DNA from: Clostridium rhizosphaerae
GTDB lineage: Bacteria; Bacillota; Clostridia; Clostridiales; Clostridiaceae
DNA: 64,000 nucleotides
Direction: 5' to 3'
Assembly (NCBI RefSeq): GCF_016765585.1
Contig: NZ_JAESWC010000002.1
Location: 930,001-994,000, forward strand
Below, one piece after another: positions 25,368 to 33,880 of the stretch (position 1 is its first letter; each line of letters starts with the position of its first letter). The notes beneath the pieces are model-generated. The model did not search any database. It saw only the letters and a program-made list of their open reading frames with translations, and was not told where the DNA came from. A program made the translations under genes and the position numbers.

Positions 25368-25814
25368 TTACGCAATGTTATTAATATAATTTACTAGTTC
25401 ATCTTTACTTTCTGCTTTCTTAGCTAGTTCAATAAATTTTTCATCTTCAATAAGATTCATTAAATTTGATAGAATATTAAGATGTGAATCATTATCGAAT
25501 GCACATAAAGATATAACGATATTTACAGGGTCATATTCATCATTTCCAAATGCAACTGGCTTTTTTAAAGTTATTAAACTCATACCAACCTTATTAACCC
25601 CTGCTTCAGGTCTTGCATGAGGCATAGCTACACCTGGAGCAATAACTATATATGGTCCAATGTTTTTTACAGTATCAACCATGGCATTAGTATAGGAGCT
25701 TTGCGCAGCACCACACTTTTCCAAAATCATACCTCCATAAATCACTGCCTGCTCCCAATTCTCCACTTCCACATTTGCTTCGATAGTATCTTCATTAAGT
25801 AGTTCTTTAAGCAT
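25368..25814 (-). CDS. ulaC: PTS ascorbate/mannitol-family EIIA component
   Basis: A 148-residue EIIA of the fructose-mannitol-ascorbate fold. His66 in IVIAPGVAMPHARPEAG is the phospho-acceptor from HPr. It shares much of its sequence with the EIIA domain at the end of the PRD regulator in the same operon, suggesting one arose by copying the other. It is second in the operon, after the transaldolase-like gene. Confidence 0.92.
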   Translation of the reverse strand: MLKELLNEDTIEANVEVENWEQAVIYGGMILEKCGAAQSSYTNAMVDTVKNIGPYIVIAPGVAMPHARPEAGVNKVGMSLITLKKPVAFGNDEYDPVNIVISLCAFDNDSHLNILSNLMNLIEDEKFIELAKKAESKDELVNYINNIA

Positions 25815-25836
25815 ATTTATACCGCCTCTCTTTTGT

Positions 25837-26553
25837 CTAGATTATTGAGTAACCTAAACCTAAAGCATCTTTATAAAAACCTTTTACAGTTTCTAGAGAA
25901 TACTCTTCAAGATTTTTCCCATAGTTACTCACTTTATTTAAAATCTCATTTTGAACTGTAATTATATCACAATTACTTTGCTCAGCTTGTATTATATTAT
26001 AGAATTCTCTACAGCTTGCCCACAATAACTCTACGCCCTCTACTGAGCTGCATATTACTTTAGCTTCTTTCATAAGCTCAACTGGATCAGCTCCTGTATC
26101 TGCTATCCTTCCTGCGAAAACTGAAATTATATTTTTCACTCCAGGTTTTAATACATCTACTACTGCTTTTACTTGACTTATAGTAAAAATAGCAGTTATA
26201 TTGAGTTGAAATCCTTCTGCTGAAAGTTTTTTAATTAGTTCTACTGAGGACTCTCCCTTTGTATTAGTTACTGGTATCTTTATATAAACATTTTTACCCC
26301 ATGAAGCAATTTCTCTAGCTTCTTTTTCCATTGTTTTAAAGTCATCTGAAAACACCTCGAAGGATACAGGCATATCTGTTATTTTGCTAAGTACTTCTTT
26401 CGAAAAGCTTTTATAATCCTTGATACCTGCCTTTTTCATTAATGATGGATTAGTAGTAAACCCTTTTATGAAATCTTTTTGCCTAATCTCAAGCATGTCT
26501 TTAATGTCTGCACCATCGGCATATATTTTAACCTTCAAATCCTTAATATTCAT
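25837..26553 (-). CDS. Transaldolase-family protein (TalC/FSA-like)
   Basis: A 238-residue protein of the short transaldolase/fructose-6-phosphate aldolase group. Marks are GFTTNPSLMKKAG at the N-terminus, the Schiff-base lysine in VYIKIPVTNTKG, LNITAIFTISQ and FAGRIADTG, giving a TIM barrel. It would act on a phosphorylated ketose produced by the PTS. ATG at 26553 follows AAAGGAGG; the extension to 26628 is not supported. As first gene of the operon it may name the pathway: a three-carbon transfer or cleavage of the imported sugar phosphate. Confidence 0.88.
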   Translation of the reverse strand: MNIKDLKVKIYADGADIKDMLEIRQKDFIKGFTTNPSLMKKAGIKDYKSFSKEVLSKITDMPVSFEVFSDDFKTMEKEAREIASWGKNVYIKIPVTNTKGESSVELIKKLSAEGFQLNITAIFTISQVKAVVDVLKPGVKNIISVFAGRIADTGADPVELMKEAKVICSSVEGVELLWASCREFYNIIQAEQSNCDIITVQNEILNKVSNYGKNLEEYSLETVKGFYKDALGLGYSII

Positions 26554-26613
26554 ATTAATCCTCCTTTTATTACTCTGAGTTACTTTATGGGTTTGTTTCA
26601 TCTTTAAAAATAC

Positions 26614-26663
26614 TGTAATCATTTTCACAACTTAATTATATTAACTTTTACATGCTGTATAAA
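26614..26663 (-). promoter_or_regulatory. Promoter of the ascorbate-type PTS operon with a cre-like site
   Basis: Minus strand: weak -35 TTTATA (26658-26663), 17 bases, -10 TATAAT (26635-26640). TGAAAATGATTACA at 26614-26627 differs from the CcpA cre core at one central base and lies just after the start point. A poor -35 fits dependence on the PRD activator, and a cre fits glucose repression. Confidence 0.5.
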
Positions 26664-26784
26664 GTTCAAAATACTTCAAAAAAATTACGGCAAAAATGTA
26701 TTTAACAAATATGCTTTTTAAATATAAAAAATCAGCCTACATCATTGATATAGACTGATTAATTGTAGATTATTTTCTTCGCGT

Positions 26785-28260
26785 TTATTTATCTGTATAA
26801 TTATTTTCAAACAATTTTTGGACTTTTCTCCTGCTAAAATTAAATTCACCAAGGTTCTTATGTCTTGCCAGCTCTTCTTTTTTATATTTCAAGCCTTCAT
26901 TTATAGTATTTTGCATACTGATATCCTTAATATTTTTCATGTCCAATATGAGCGGTACAGCCTCATAGGAAAGAGACGTTAAATACTGTGCGTCCAGTTT
27001 TCCTGTTGAATAATATCTTTCTATATTTTTCTTTGCAATGAAGACATCAATATTTAAATAATTAGCTATGGTATAAGCAATAACTGTTGTTATGATAATA
27101 CTCTTCATTACAGGTATTTTTCTGTTCCAAATGCCTGCAAAAGTTATAATACAAAGAATAAATAAAAGTATCATAAAGAGATGTACAAATACTCTTTGAT
27201 AAGTATATCCAAAACTGCTCTCATATAAAGAAAGCTTGAAATTGGCTGAGTAAAGCATATTTACAGTAAACAATATTAAAACACTTAGCAAAACATCCAA
27301 TATTTTAAGCAGCACTTCATTTTCCTTCTTAGCATATTTGAGACAGCCTAATATGATGACAAAGTTTATTATAGTTACTGCTACAAGCTCAAAGAAACCT
27401 CTTCTTGCATATTCTGCATAAGTAAAGTTTGATGGAAGCACCATACCTTCTCCTCCATACAAATAGGAGAACTGAATAAGTGTAAAAATTAAATACAACA
27501 CATTCATTACAGTTAAGACTGTTATAAACACCAAAGTCTCAAGATTAACTGCCTCAAGTTCTTCTTTATCCTCCTGCTGTTTTCTTTCAATTTTAAAACT
27601 CCATACATAACCTAAAAGATAAAAAGTTACAATACCTATCATAATGATGTGCGGTACAACATTTGATAAATCTATATTGTCAAAAATTCTTGTTATGTTA
27701 TTTAAATAATAGTTAAATATCATGTCTGCTGAGCTTAAAAGCATAATTACTATTGCTATTATAGGAATTGAAATTACTAAACCGATTATTATTTGATTTC
27801 TAGTTCTACTTTCTTCCTTTTTTTCAATTCTCCTAAAACCCTTACCTGCAGTATTGAATGCACTTCCTATGCCTTCTAGCACATCAACAATACCTTTTTT
27901 CACTAAATAGAAAACAAAACTAATTTTATCCCATTTTATTTTAGGATTATAAATAAGTACGGAACTTATAATCATCAGTGCCGGCACAGCCAAAAAATTC
28001 AGGACCATAAAAACCGGATTGGTGTAAACTGTATAGCTTAAGGCCAGAAGTGCTATAGGTATCATTAAAAACCATCCTATATTTTTTTCTAATTTAATCT
28101 CACTTTTTGCTGACCATAGGAAAAATGTTATACATAAGGCAATAAAAATAAAGTATGAAACACCTAAATTTCCATTAAAAAAGAATTTATCAAAAATTAT
28201 TCCGAGAGTTAAAGAAATTATTATGCAGTATAGCGCATTTAAACTATTTTTTTGTTCCAT
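26785..28260 (-). CDS. DUF4173 membrane protein
   Basis: A 491-residue integral membrane protein with roughly twelve hydrophobic segments and the diagnostic FTYAEYARRGFFELVAVTIINF stretch (~275-297) of DUF4173. A charged cytosolic loop (~150-160, FRRIEKKEESRTRNQ) follows the fourth segment, and a soluble C-terminal tail of ~90 residues ends the protein. The function of the family is unknown. It is divergent from the ECF sigma gene across a ~235-base spacer with a long hairpin, so it may be part of the same regulon (inference). Confidence 0.85.
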   Translation of the reverse strand: MEQKNSLNALYCIIISLTLGIIFDKFFFNGNLGVSYFIFIALCITFFLWSAKSEIKLEKNIGWFLMIPIALLALSYTVYTNPVFMVLNFLAVPALMIISSVLIYNPKIKWDKISFVFYLVKKGIVDVLEGIGSAFNTAGKGFRRIEKKEESRTRNQIIIGLVISIPIIAIVIMLLSSADMIFNYYLNNITRIFDNIDLSNVVPHIIMIGIVTFYLLGYVWSFKIERKQQEDKEELEAVNLETLVFITVLTVMNVLYLIFTLIQFSYLYGGEGMVLPSNFTYAEYARRGFFELVAVTIINFVIILGCLKYAKKENEVLLKILDVLLSVLILFTVNMLYSANFKLSLYESSFGYTYQRVFVHLFMILLFILCIITFAGIWNRKIPVMKSIIITTVIAYTIANYLNIDVFIAKKNIERYYSTGKLDAQYLTSLSYEAVPLILDMKNIKDISMQNTINEGLKYKKEELARHKNLGEFNFSRRKVQKLFENNYTDK

Positions 28261-28349
28261 TTTAAAAACCTCCTCAAACCTTAAATCTTTTGAACTTCCC
28301 TAGGCGAAAATCATTAATTCCATCTTTATAATACTACAGTTTTTAAATT

Positions 28350-28394
28350 AATTCAATAATTATTTATTGTTTTTCAATAAATAATTATTGAATT
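28350..28394. repeat. 20-bp perfect inverted repeat between divergent genes
   Basis: Arms 28350-28369 and 28375-28394 are perfectly complementary, almost all A/T, with a five-T loop. It lies between the DUF4173 gene and the ECF sigma gene and could be an operator, a transcription roadblock, or a hairpin of an untranslated leader. Confidence 0.8.
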
Positions 28395-28445
28395 CTTATC
28401 TTAGATTAGGCTACTATATTTTTTAACATTACTTTATAATATAAG

Positions 28446-28473
28446 TGTAACCTTTTGTATTTTTTACCGTTAT
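28446..28473 (+). promoter_or_regulatory. ECF-type promoter, probable autoregulation
   Basis: TGTAAC (28446-28451), a 16-base spacer and CGTTAT (28468-28473) have the AAC -35 and CGT -10 of ECF sigma promoters. It stands right before the ECF sigma gene, whose mRNA would start about 16 bases before the GTG. Confidence 0.6.
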
Positions 28474-28495
28474 ATAGTTGAAAGGTGGTGAGAGT

Positions 28496-28990
28496 GTGCT
28501 GGATATAGAGAGGCTTTATAGTGATATAAGCAAGGAACTTTATATATACATCTATAAGCTTTCTGGAAACAAGGATATATCAGAAGAAATTGTTCAGGAG
28601 ACTTTTTTCAGAGCCATGGAGCAAATACTTCTCGGAAACGAAGTACTTAATAAAGCTTGGTTTTATACGGTAGGACGAAACCTTTTCTTTGACTATGTCA
28701 GGAGACAGCACCGGCAGGAGCCCTCTGATAAAATAGAAGAGCTTATTGATAAGTCCAGCACGCCCTCTGACTCTGAGCTTTCAAAATCTATTGATAGGAA
28801 AGATATAGAGGTTGTCCTAAACTCTATGAAGGAGAGCTATAAAAATATTTTAATCCTTAGAGAATTTAAAGAGCTTTCCTACGAAGAAATCGCCAAGTTT
28901 ATGAATATAAGCGTAGGGCAAGTTAAGATAACACTTTTTAGAGCCAGAAAGAATTTTAAAAAAATGTATGAAAGGAGGTTAAAGTCCTAA
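28496..28990 (+). CDS. ECF-family RNA polymerase sigma factor
   Basis: A 164-residue sigma-70 factor with region 2 (~5-75; DISEEIVQETFFRAM, WFYTVGRNLFFDYVRR) and region 4 (~105-160; LILREFKELSYEEIAKFMNISVGQVKITLFRARK). The GTG at 28496 follows AAAGGTGG seven bases upstream and is preferred over TTG 28478. The gene ends inside a hairpin repeat: its last codons and TAA (28988-28990) come from the repeat, giving the tail RRLKS. Without the repeat it would end RRNK with TAA overlapping the ATG of the anti-sigma gene. Confidence 0.93.
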   Translation: MLDIERLYSDISKELYIYIYKLSGNKDISEEIVQETFFRAMEQILLGNEVLNKAWFYTVGRNLFFDYVRRQHRQEPSDKIEELIDKSSTPSDSELSKSIDRKDIEVVLNSMKESYKNILILREFKELSYEEIAKFMNISVGQVKITLFRARKNFKKMYERRLKS

Positions 28991-29134
28991 ATGGACTTTT
29001 ACGGGCAGTCTACGAGCGTGAGCGAGTGAGATTAGACTGCCCCGTGGCGGAGCAAAGCTCTAAATGGACTTTAGCGGGAATCTTGCGAATGGTAGTGAGC
29101 ACTCTAAGATTCCCAGTATTTCGAGTGAAAGGAG
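28971..29134 (+). repeat. Two-unit hairpin element inserted between sigma and anti-sigma genes
   Basis: AAAGGAG occurs at 28971-28977 and 29128-29134, 157 bases apart. Between them are two units of the element seen at 20063-20393: AAAGTCC/GGACTTT small hairpin at 28981, then a long hairpin GGGCAGTCTA/TAGACTGCCC; a second, decayed small hairpin at 29054, then GGGAATCTT/AAGATTCCC. The long stems differ completely from those in the NAD operon but still pair, and orientation relative to transcription is the same. Confidence 0.9.
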
Positions 29135-29143
29135 AAATAAATA

Positions 29144-30274
29144 ATGAAGTGCAGTGATGTTAAAGAAAGCCTCAGTAAATATATTTCCGGAACGTGCAGC
29201 AATGAAGAAAGAGATAAAATATCGAGACACTTGAGCGAATGCCCAGAGTGTATGAAAGAAATGACCGCCTTAGATGAAAACAACCTCAACAACAATGCTA
29301 TAGTACCTAACGATAAAGAAGTAGAAAAAGCTCTAATCAAAGCTAGAAAAAAACTTATAGCTAAAATTTCAATAAAAGTTACAGGAGTTATACTAGCTGC
29401 AGCTTGTATATTATTTTTAGTTGTACCTGGAATATTAAATATGACTAGAATGCTTAACCTTAGCAAATACAGCAGAGCCTTGGTGGATTTAGCCCAATTT
29501 TCACAGCCGGTTAATGTGGGAGGTTACGGAAACTCCTTCAAAGGACTTCAGTTTTATTCTACTACCTTGTCTGCCTTCACATATGAGGAGATAGGCACTA
29601 AGAAAAAACCTTCTGCTCCTATTGAAGCAAAGCTAAGCCTGATAACCGGAAATATGATATATAAGGATTTTAAAGGTCCATCTTTTATTCACCCGAAGGT
29701 TTCTCCAGAAAGTAGTTATCTAGATGAAGCTTCTCCAGAAAATACAAAAATAATATTGACTAAAAATGGCGATAATACTGTAGCTAAGATTAACCTATCG
29801 CTAAGTAAGACTATAGACTTAAATGAAATTGAAAAGCTTCTAAACGGTTATGATGTTAAGATAACCTGGATGGCTGTTGAGTGTGGAGAAGAAAGCTTTA
29901 AGCCTAAAAATATGTCCATGGGACAGAATCAATATATTCAATGGGGCATACCCGGAACACTTTTTATAAGAGAGCCTGATATGCATAGCATTGAGCTTAA
30001 CAAAAAGAATATAAAAGAATATAGTGAAAAAATTATAGAAGAAATGAAGTGGTTAGAAAATAATAAGAAGTATGTTAAAAACGATACAGAACTTATGAAG
30101 GATAACTCTATAAACAACGGAGTAGGCTCAAAGGCAGCCTATGTTGTAAAAAACGGTTTAAAAATTTACGGACTTCAACTCACAGGGCCAACAAAAGAAC
30201 TTTTAAAACTTCAGGATAGTCTTGCTATACGTTTTGAAAATGTTACTGATATAGATTTTTGGTTTTGGAACTAA
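29144..30274 (+). CDS. Anti-sigma factor with zinc-finger and membrane segment
   Basis: A 376-residue partner of the upstream ECF factor. The N-terminus (~1-45) has the anti-sigma zinc motif with Cys3 and HLSECPEC, i.e. the HxxxCxxC element. Residues ~73-98 form one transmembrane helix (VILAAACILFLVVPGIL), and the ~275-residue C-terminal part is outside the membrane as sensor, resembling the Sigma_reg N/C arrangement of B. subtilis YhdM-type regulators. The release signal is unknown. ATG 29144 has AAAGGAG ten bases upstream, from the downstream end of the hairpin element. Confidence 0.85.
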   Translation: MKCSDVKESLSKYISGTCSNEERDKISRHLSECPECMKEMTALDENNLNNNAIVPNDKEVEKALIKARKKLIAKISIKVTGVILAAACILFLVVPGILNMTRMLNLSKYSRALVDLAQFSQPVNVGGYGNSFKGLQFYSTTLSAFTYEEIGTKKKPSAPIEAKLSLITGNMIYKDFKGPSFIHPKVSPESSYLDEASPENTKIILTKNGDNTVAKINLSLSKTIDLNEIEKLLNGYDVKITWMAVECGEESFKPKNMSMGQNQYIQWGIPGTLFIREPDMHSIELNKKNIKEYSEKIIEEMKWLENNKKYVKNDTELMKDNSINNGVGSKAAYVVKNGLKIYGLQLTGPTKELLKLQDSLAIRFENVTDIDFWFWN

Positions 30275-30283
30275 ACTTATAAA

Positions 30284-30328
30284 AAATACTGGAAGAGCTC
30301 TGATATGTCTCCTCCAGTATTTTTTATT
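30284..30328. terminator. Bidirectional terminator
   Basis: Arms AAAAAATACTGGA and TCCAGTATTTTTT flank a ~20-base interior between the anti-sigma gene and the convergent MFS gene. Confidence 0.85.
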
Positions 30329-30329
30329 T

Positions 30330-31583
30330 TTATGCTATACTTTCCTCATTTACTTTTGAGGTTTTAGACCTTTTAAATAAAAATACAAATATGATCCATG
30401 CAAATATAGTTGCTCCTGCTGCAAACAGTGTTGGCAGATTTAAGCTTACTGAAGTTACAAAACCTGCAATTATAGGCGGAATAGCTTGAGCCACTGATAA
30501 AATTGACTGATTTATTCCAAGTATTTCCCCCTGCTTATCTTTGTCGCTTAAATTTGAAATTATAGCTGTACTGTTTGGCTGAGTTAGTCCTTGAAAAATT
30601 GATATAAAAGGTACAATGAAATATAGCCACTTAGCTTTATCAGGCAATAAAAGTATTGGGAAAGTCGCTGCCAATAAGATTATAGAATACTTTAAAATTG
30701 CAGATGGCTTATATTTTTTAGATAAAGGTCTTAAAACAGCCCCTTGTGCAACTGCTATCCAAAGTCCCATATAGGCAAAGAAGTCGCCTATTTGAGATTG
30801 TGTAAATCTGAATTTGCCTATTAAAAATACTTGAAAGAATTGTGTGAAAAAATTGAAGCCAACAGTTAAAAGGAATACTACTAAAAACATTACTCTTAAG
30901 TTTTCATATTTAAAGGCTTTACCTATATTTTTTATTCCTGTTAATGCACTTACTTTTACCTTTCTTCCACTAGGCAGTGTCTCTGGAAAATTCCATATGA
31001 CTAAAGCAATATTTATCGTTGTTAATATAACCGAAAGCCAAAATGGAGTCGAATAAGTAAACCAGCTTACTACTGAAGCATCTGAAAGCTTTCCTCCTAT
31101 ATAAGGCCCTATTATAAATCCTAGACCAAAAGCCATTCCTATAAGACCGAAGTTTTTTGATTTTGTCTTTTCATCACTTACATCTGCGATAGCTGATTGT
31201 GCAATAGAAATATTACCGCCAGTAAAACCATCTAAAATTCTACCTGCAAATAGTAAATATATATCCTTTTGAATTATTCCTATGGCAAAAATAATATAAC
31301 CTGCCAAAGTACCTATAAGCGATACTATAAGAAGTTTCTTTCTCCCCTTTTGATCTGCAAGCGTACCTAGTATAGGTGCTCCAAAAAACTGAGCAAGAGG
31401 ATAAGCAGCAATCATAAATCCATACAGCATGGTTCTGGTTGAAAAACTGTAGCTAAATGGAAGAACCCCTCCTCTTGGATCAAGGAGTACAGCCGGCAGT
31501 ATTGGTATAATAATACCTAGGCCTAATAAATCTAAAAATACAGTAAAAAATATTGTTAATATTGGTGATTTCTTCTTTTTCAT
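30330..31583 (-). CDS. MFS drug-type exporter (DHA1-like)
   Basis: A 417-residue, twelve-segment major facilitator. The loop 2-3 signature appears as GAPILGTLADQKGRKKLL, and motif C, typical of antiporters/exporters, as GLGFIIGPYIGGKLSD at ~150-165. It resembles TetA/MFS efflux proteins, with substrate unknown. AGGAGTG precedes the ATG. A palindromic operator lies between its -35 and -10, but no TetR-like gene is adjacent. Confidence 0.88.
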   Translation of the reverse strand: MKKKKSPILTIFFTVFLDLLGLGIIIPILPAVLLDPRGGVLPFSYSFSTRTMLYGFMIAAYPLAQFFGAPILGTLADQKGRKKLLIVSLIGTLAGYIIFAIGIIQKDIYLLFAGRILDGFTGGNISIAQSAIADVSDEKTKSKNFGLIGMAFGLGFIIGPYIGGKLSDASVVSWFTYSTPFWLSVILTTINIALVIWNFPETLPSGRKVKVSALTGIKNIGKAFKYENLRVMFLVVFLLTVGFNFFTQFFQVFLIGKFRFTQSQIGDFFAYMGLWIAVAQGAVLRPLSKKYKPSAILKYSIILLAATFPILLLPDKAKWLYFIVPFISIFQGLTQPNSTAIISNLSDKDKQGEILGINQSILSVAQAIPPIIAGFVTSVSLNLPTLFAAGATIFAWIIFVFLFKRSKTSKVNEESIA

Positions 31584-31636
31584 AAAAATGTCACTCCTAA
31601 ACTTATTTCTAAATAATAGTAATTATCCATACTTAT

Positions 31637-31665
31637 ATTATAGTGAACGCTGTTCATTTTTGCAA
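31637..31665 (-). promoter_or_regulatory. Promoter of the MFS gene with an operator inside the spacer
   Basis: Minus strand: -35 TTGCAA (31660-31665), exactly 17 bases, -10 TATAAT (31637-31642). The spacer holds the palindrome TGAAC-N3-GTTCA (31644-31656), placed where a TetR-type repressor would block polymerase. Confidence 0.75.
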
Positions 31666-31690
31666 CTGTTTTTTAATGTTTTTAAACAAA

Positions 31691-31722
31691 TAAAAAGCTT
31701 GAGAATTAACTCAAGCTTTTTG
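31691..31722. terminator. Terminator after the DUF2249 gene
   Basis: Arms AAAAAGCTTGAG and CTCAAGCTTTTT with a short loop sit just past the DUF2249 stop on the minus strand. Confidence 0.85.
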
Positions 31723-31736
31723 GGCTAGTAGAATAT

Positions 31737-31970
31737 TTATTTTTTCCCTATTGAAACTCTCCAAACTTCTGGGCCTTCCTCTAGGTACTGCCATTCAAAT
31801 TGTCCAGCAAATTCGGCTGAAAATTGATAGTAAAGCGGCTTTGGATCATGATCATTTATAAGTTCCATTTTTTCTCCGCTCTTTAGATTTCCATATGTAT
31901 CAAAGATAACTGCATGTTTGTCTCTTGGCGGATATTGTCTTGCATCTACTGTTGCTGAAAAATTACTCAT
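31737..31970 (-). CDS. DUF2249 domain protein
   Basis: A 77-residue protein that is almost entirely one DUF2249 domain: DARQYPPRDKHAVIFDTYGN, the invariant NDHDPKPLYYQF, and the ending WQYLEEGPEVWRVSI. The family is common in anaerobes and denitrifiers, sometimes next to hemerythrin or nitric-oxide genes; no activity is proven. It is monocistronic, with AGGGAGG upstream of the ATG. Confidence 0.9.
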   Translation of the reverse strand: MSNFSATVDARQYPPRDKHAVIFDTYGNLKSGEKMELINDHDPKPLYYQFSAEFAGQFEWQYLEEGPEVWRVSIGKK

Positions 31971-32044
31971 CTTATTAGCCTCCCTAGGTTAAATTGTTAT
32001 ATACAGATTATAACCTTAGTATTAGTAATAAGCTGTGATTTAAA

Positions 32045-33880
32045 TCAAATTTCTTCAACTCCCAAGTTTTTAAATTGGCTAAAGTACATATCATGATATT
32101 TACCCTGATTTTTTATAAGTTCTTCATGGTTTCCTCTTTCCATTATCTGTCCATTGTCAATCACCATTATAGTATCTGCATCGCGAATAGTACTTAATCT
32201 GTGAGCTATAATAAAACTTGTTCTTCCCTCCATAAGCTTAAGCATAGCTTCCTGTATATGAAGTTCTGTACGAGTATCAACGCTGCTTGTAGCCTCATCA
32301 AGTATTAGTATTGGAGGATCACTAAGTATTGCCCTGGCAATAGCCAAAAGCTGTCTTTGCCCCTGACTTAGATTACTTCCGCTCTCAGTAAGAATCGTAT
32401 CATAACCCTTTGGAAGACGTCTAATGAATATATCTGCATTTGCCATTGCAGCTGCCTTTTCCATTTCTTCATCTGTTGCATCAAGCCTTCCATACTTTAT
32501 ATTTTCCCTTACTGTTCCAGAGAATAAGTAAGTATCCTGAAGAACTATGCCAAAGCATCTTCTTAGACTGTCTCTTGTATAGTTTCTTATATCCTGCCCA
32601 TCAATTAATATTTTTCCGCCTGTTACATCATAAAATCTTGTTAGGAGGTTTACTACAGTAGTCTTTCCTGCACCTGTAGGACCAACTAAAGCAATATTTG
32701 TTCCTGGCTTTGCCTCAAAACTTATATTTTTGAGTATTGGCACATCCTCTCTGTATCCAAAATCAACATTATCAAATACAACATGCCCCTTTAGTTTATC
32801 CATTGCCTCTGCGCCTTCTACATCCTTATCTTCTTCTTTCTCATCCAGTATCTCAAAAACTCTTTCAGCACCTGCAATTGCTGATTGGAGCGTATTGAAT
32901 ATACTTGCAACTTCGTTTAAAGGTCTTGAAAATTGTCTCGAGTAGCTTAAAAAGCTTGCGATTACCCCTATAGTAATCATATTCCTAACAGCTAAAGCTC
33001 CACCAACAGCAGCAACTGCTGCAAAACCTATATTATTTATCACATTCATTAAGGGCATAATATACCCTGATAAAATTTGTGCTCTTATACCAACCTTTCG
33101 AAGCTGTGAGTTAGTTTCTTCAAATTCCTCTATAACTTTTGCTTCATGATTAAAAGCCTTTACAACTTGAATTCCTGAAATAGTTTCCTCAATTTGGCCA
33201 TTTAACTTTCCAAGAGCAACCTGCTGCTCTTTAAATAAAGGCTTTGTCTTCTTTGCAATTGTCTTTGTAAGTCCAAAAACCATAGGGATAGTTATTACAC
33301 TTGCCAGAGTTAAAAGAGGACTTCTTACAAGCATCATCACAAGAGAACCTGTTATCATAATTACATTTGACATAAGCTGTGTTGTTGATTGAGAAATTGT
33401 GGAGCTGACATTGTCTATATCATTTGACAGTCTGCTCATTAAATCACCATGAGTTCTCATATCAAAAAATGATACAGGAAGCTTTTGAAGTTTTTCAAAT
33501 AATGTGCTCCTAAGATTTTTTACTATCCTTTGAGATACTCCTGCCATAAGCCATCCTTGAACAAGGTTTATAAAGGAATCTGCGATATATGCTATAACAA
33601 GAGTTATTACAACTATTTTTAAACTCACAAAATCAACGCCTATTTTTTCTAAAGACATCGCATCCACTGCTTTTCCTATGAGGTAAGGTACAATAAGTCC
33701 TATTATCGTACTTATAAATAAAAGCACAAATATTATTGTAAACATTGAACGTTCTCTTCCAAAGTATTTCCAAAGCCTCCTCATAGTACCCTTAAGATCC
33801 TTTGGTTTTACAACAGGAGCAAATCTTCCAATTCCTCCTGGAGTTCTTCCGCCGCCAGGGCCAAATCTTCTATTTTCCAT
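32045..33880 (-). CDS. ABC exporter half-transporter, catalytically complete subunit
   Basis: A 611-residue TMD-NBD fusion; six membrane helices (~50-340) and an ATPase domain (~370-600). Walker A GPTGAGKTTV, Walker B ILILDEATSSVD and the switch IIAHRLST are canonical; the signature is LSQGQ instead of LSGGQ. A glycine-rich tail precedes the first helix. The gene overlaps the upstream half-transporter by 11 bases, so the two are translated together and should form a heterodimer like TM287/288 or BmrCD, most likely a drug or lipid exporter. Confidence 0.92.
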   Translation of the reverse strand: MENRRFGPGGGRTPGGIGRFAPVVKPKDLKGTMRRLWKYFGRERSMFTIIFVLLFISTIIGLIVPYLIGKAVDAMSLEKIGVDFVSLKIVVITLVIAYIADSFINLVQGWLMAGVSQRIVKNLRSTLFEKLQKLPVSFFDMRTHGDLMSRLSNDIDNVSSTISQSTTQLMSNVIMITGSLVMMLVRSPLLTLASVITIPMVFGLTKTIAKKTKPLFKEQQVALGKLNGQIEETISGIQVVKAFNHEAKVIEEFEETNSQLRKVGIRAQILSGYIMPLMNVINNIGFAAVAAVGGALAVRNMITIGVIASFLSYSRQFSRPLNEVASIFNTLQSAIAGAERVFEILDEKEEDKDVEGAEAMDKLKGHVVFDNVDFGYREDVPILKNISFEAKPGTNIALVGPTGAGKTTVVNLLTRFYDVTGGKILIDGQDIRNYTRDSLRRCFGIVLQDTYLFSGTVRENIKYGRLDATDEEMEKAAAMANADIFIRRLPKGYDTILTESGSNLSQGQRQLLAIARAILSDPPILILDEATSSVDTRTELHIQEAMLKLMEGRTSFIIAHRLSTIRDADTIMVIDNGQIMERGNHEELIKNQGKYHDMYFSQFKNLGVEEI

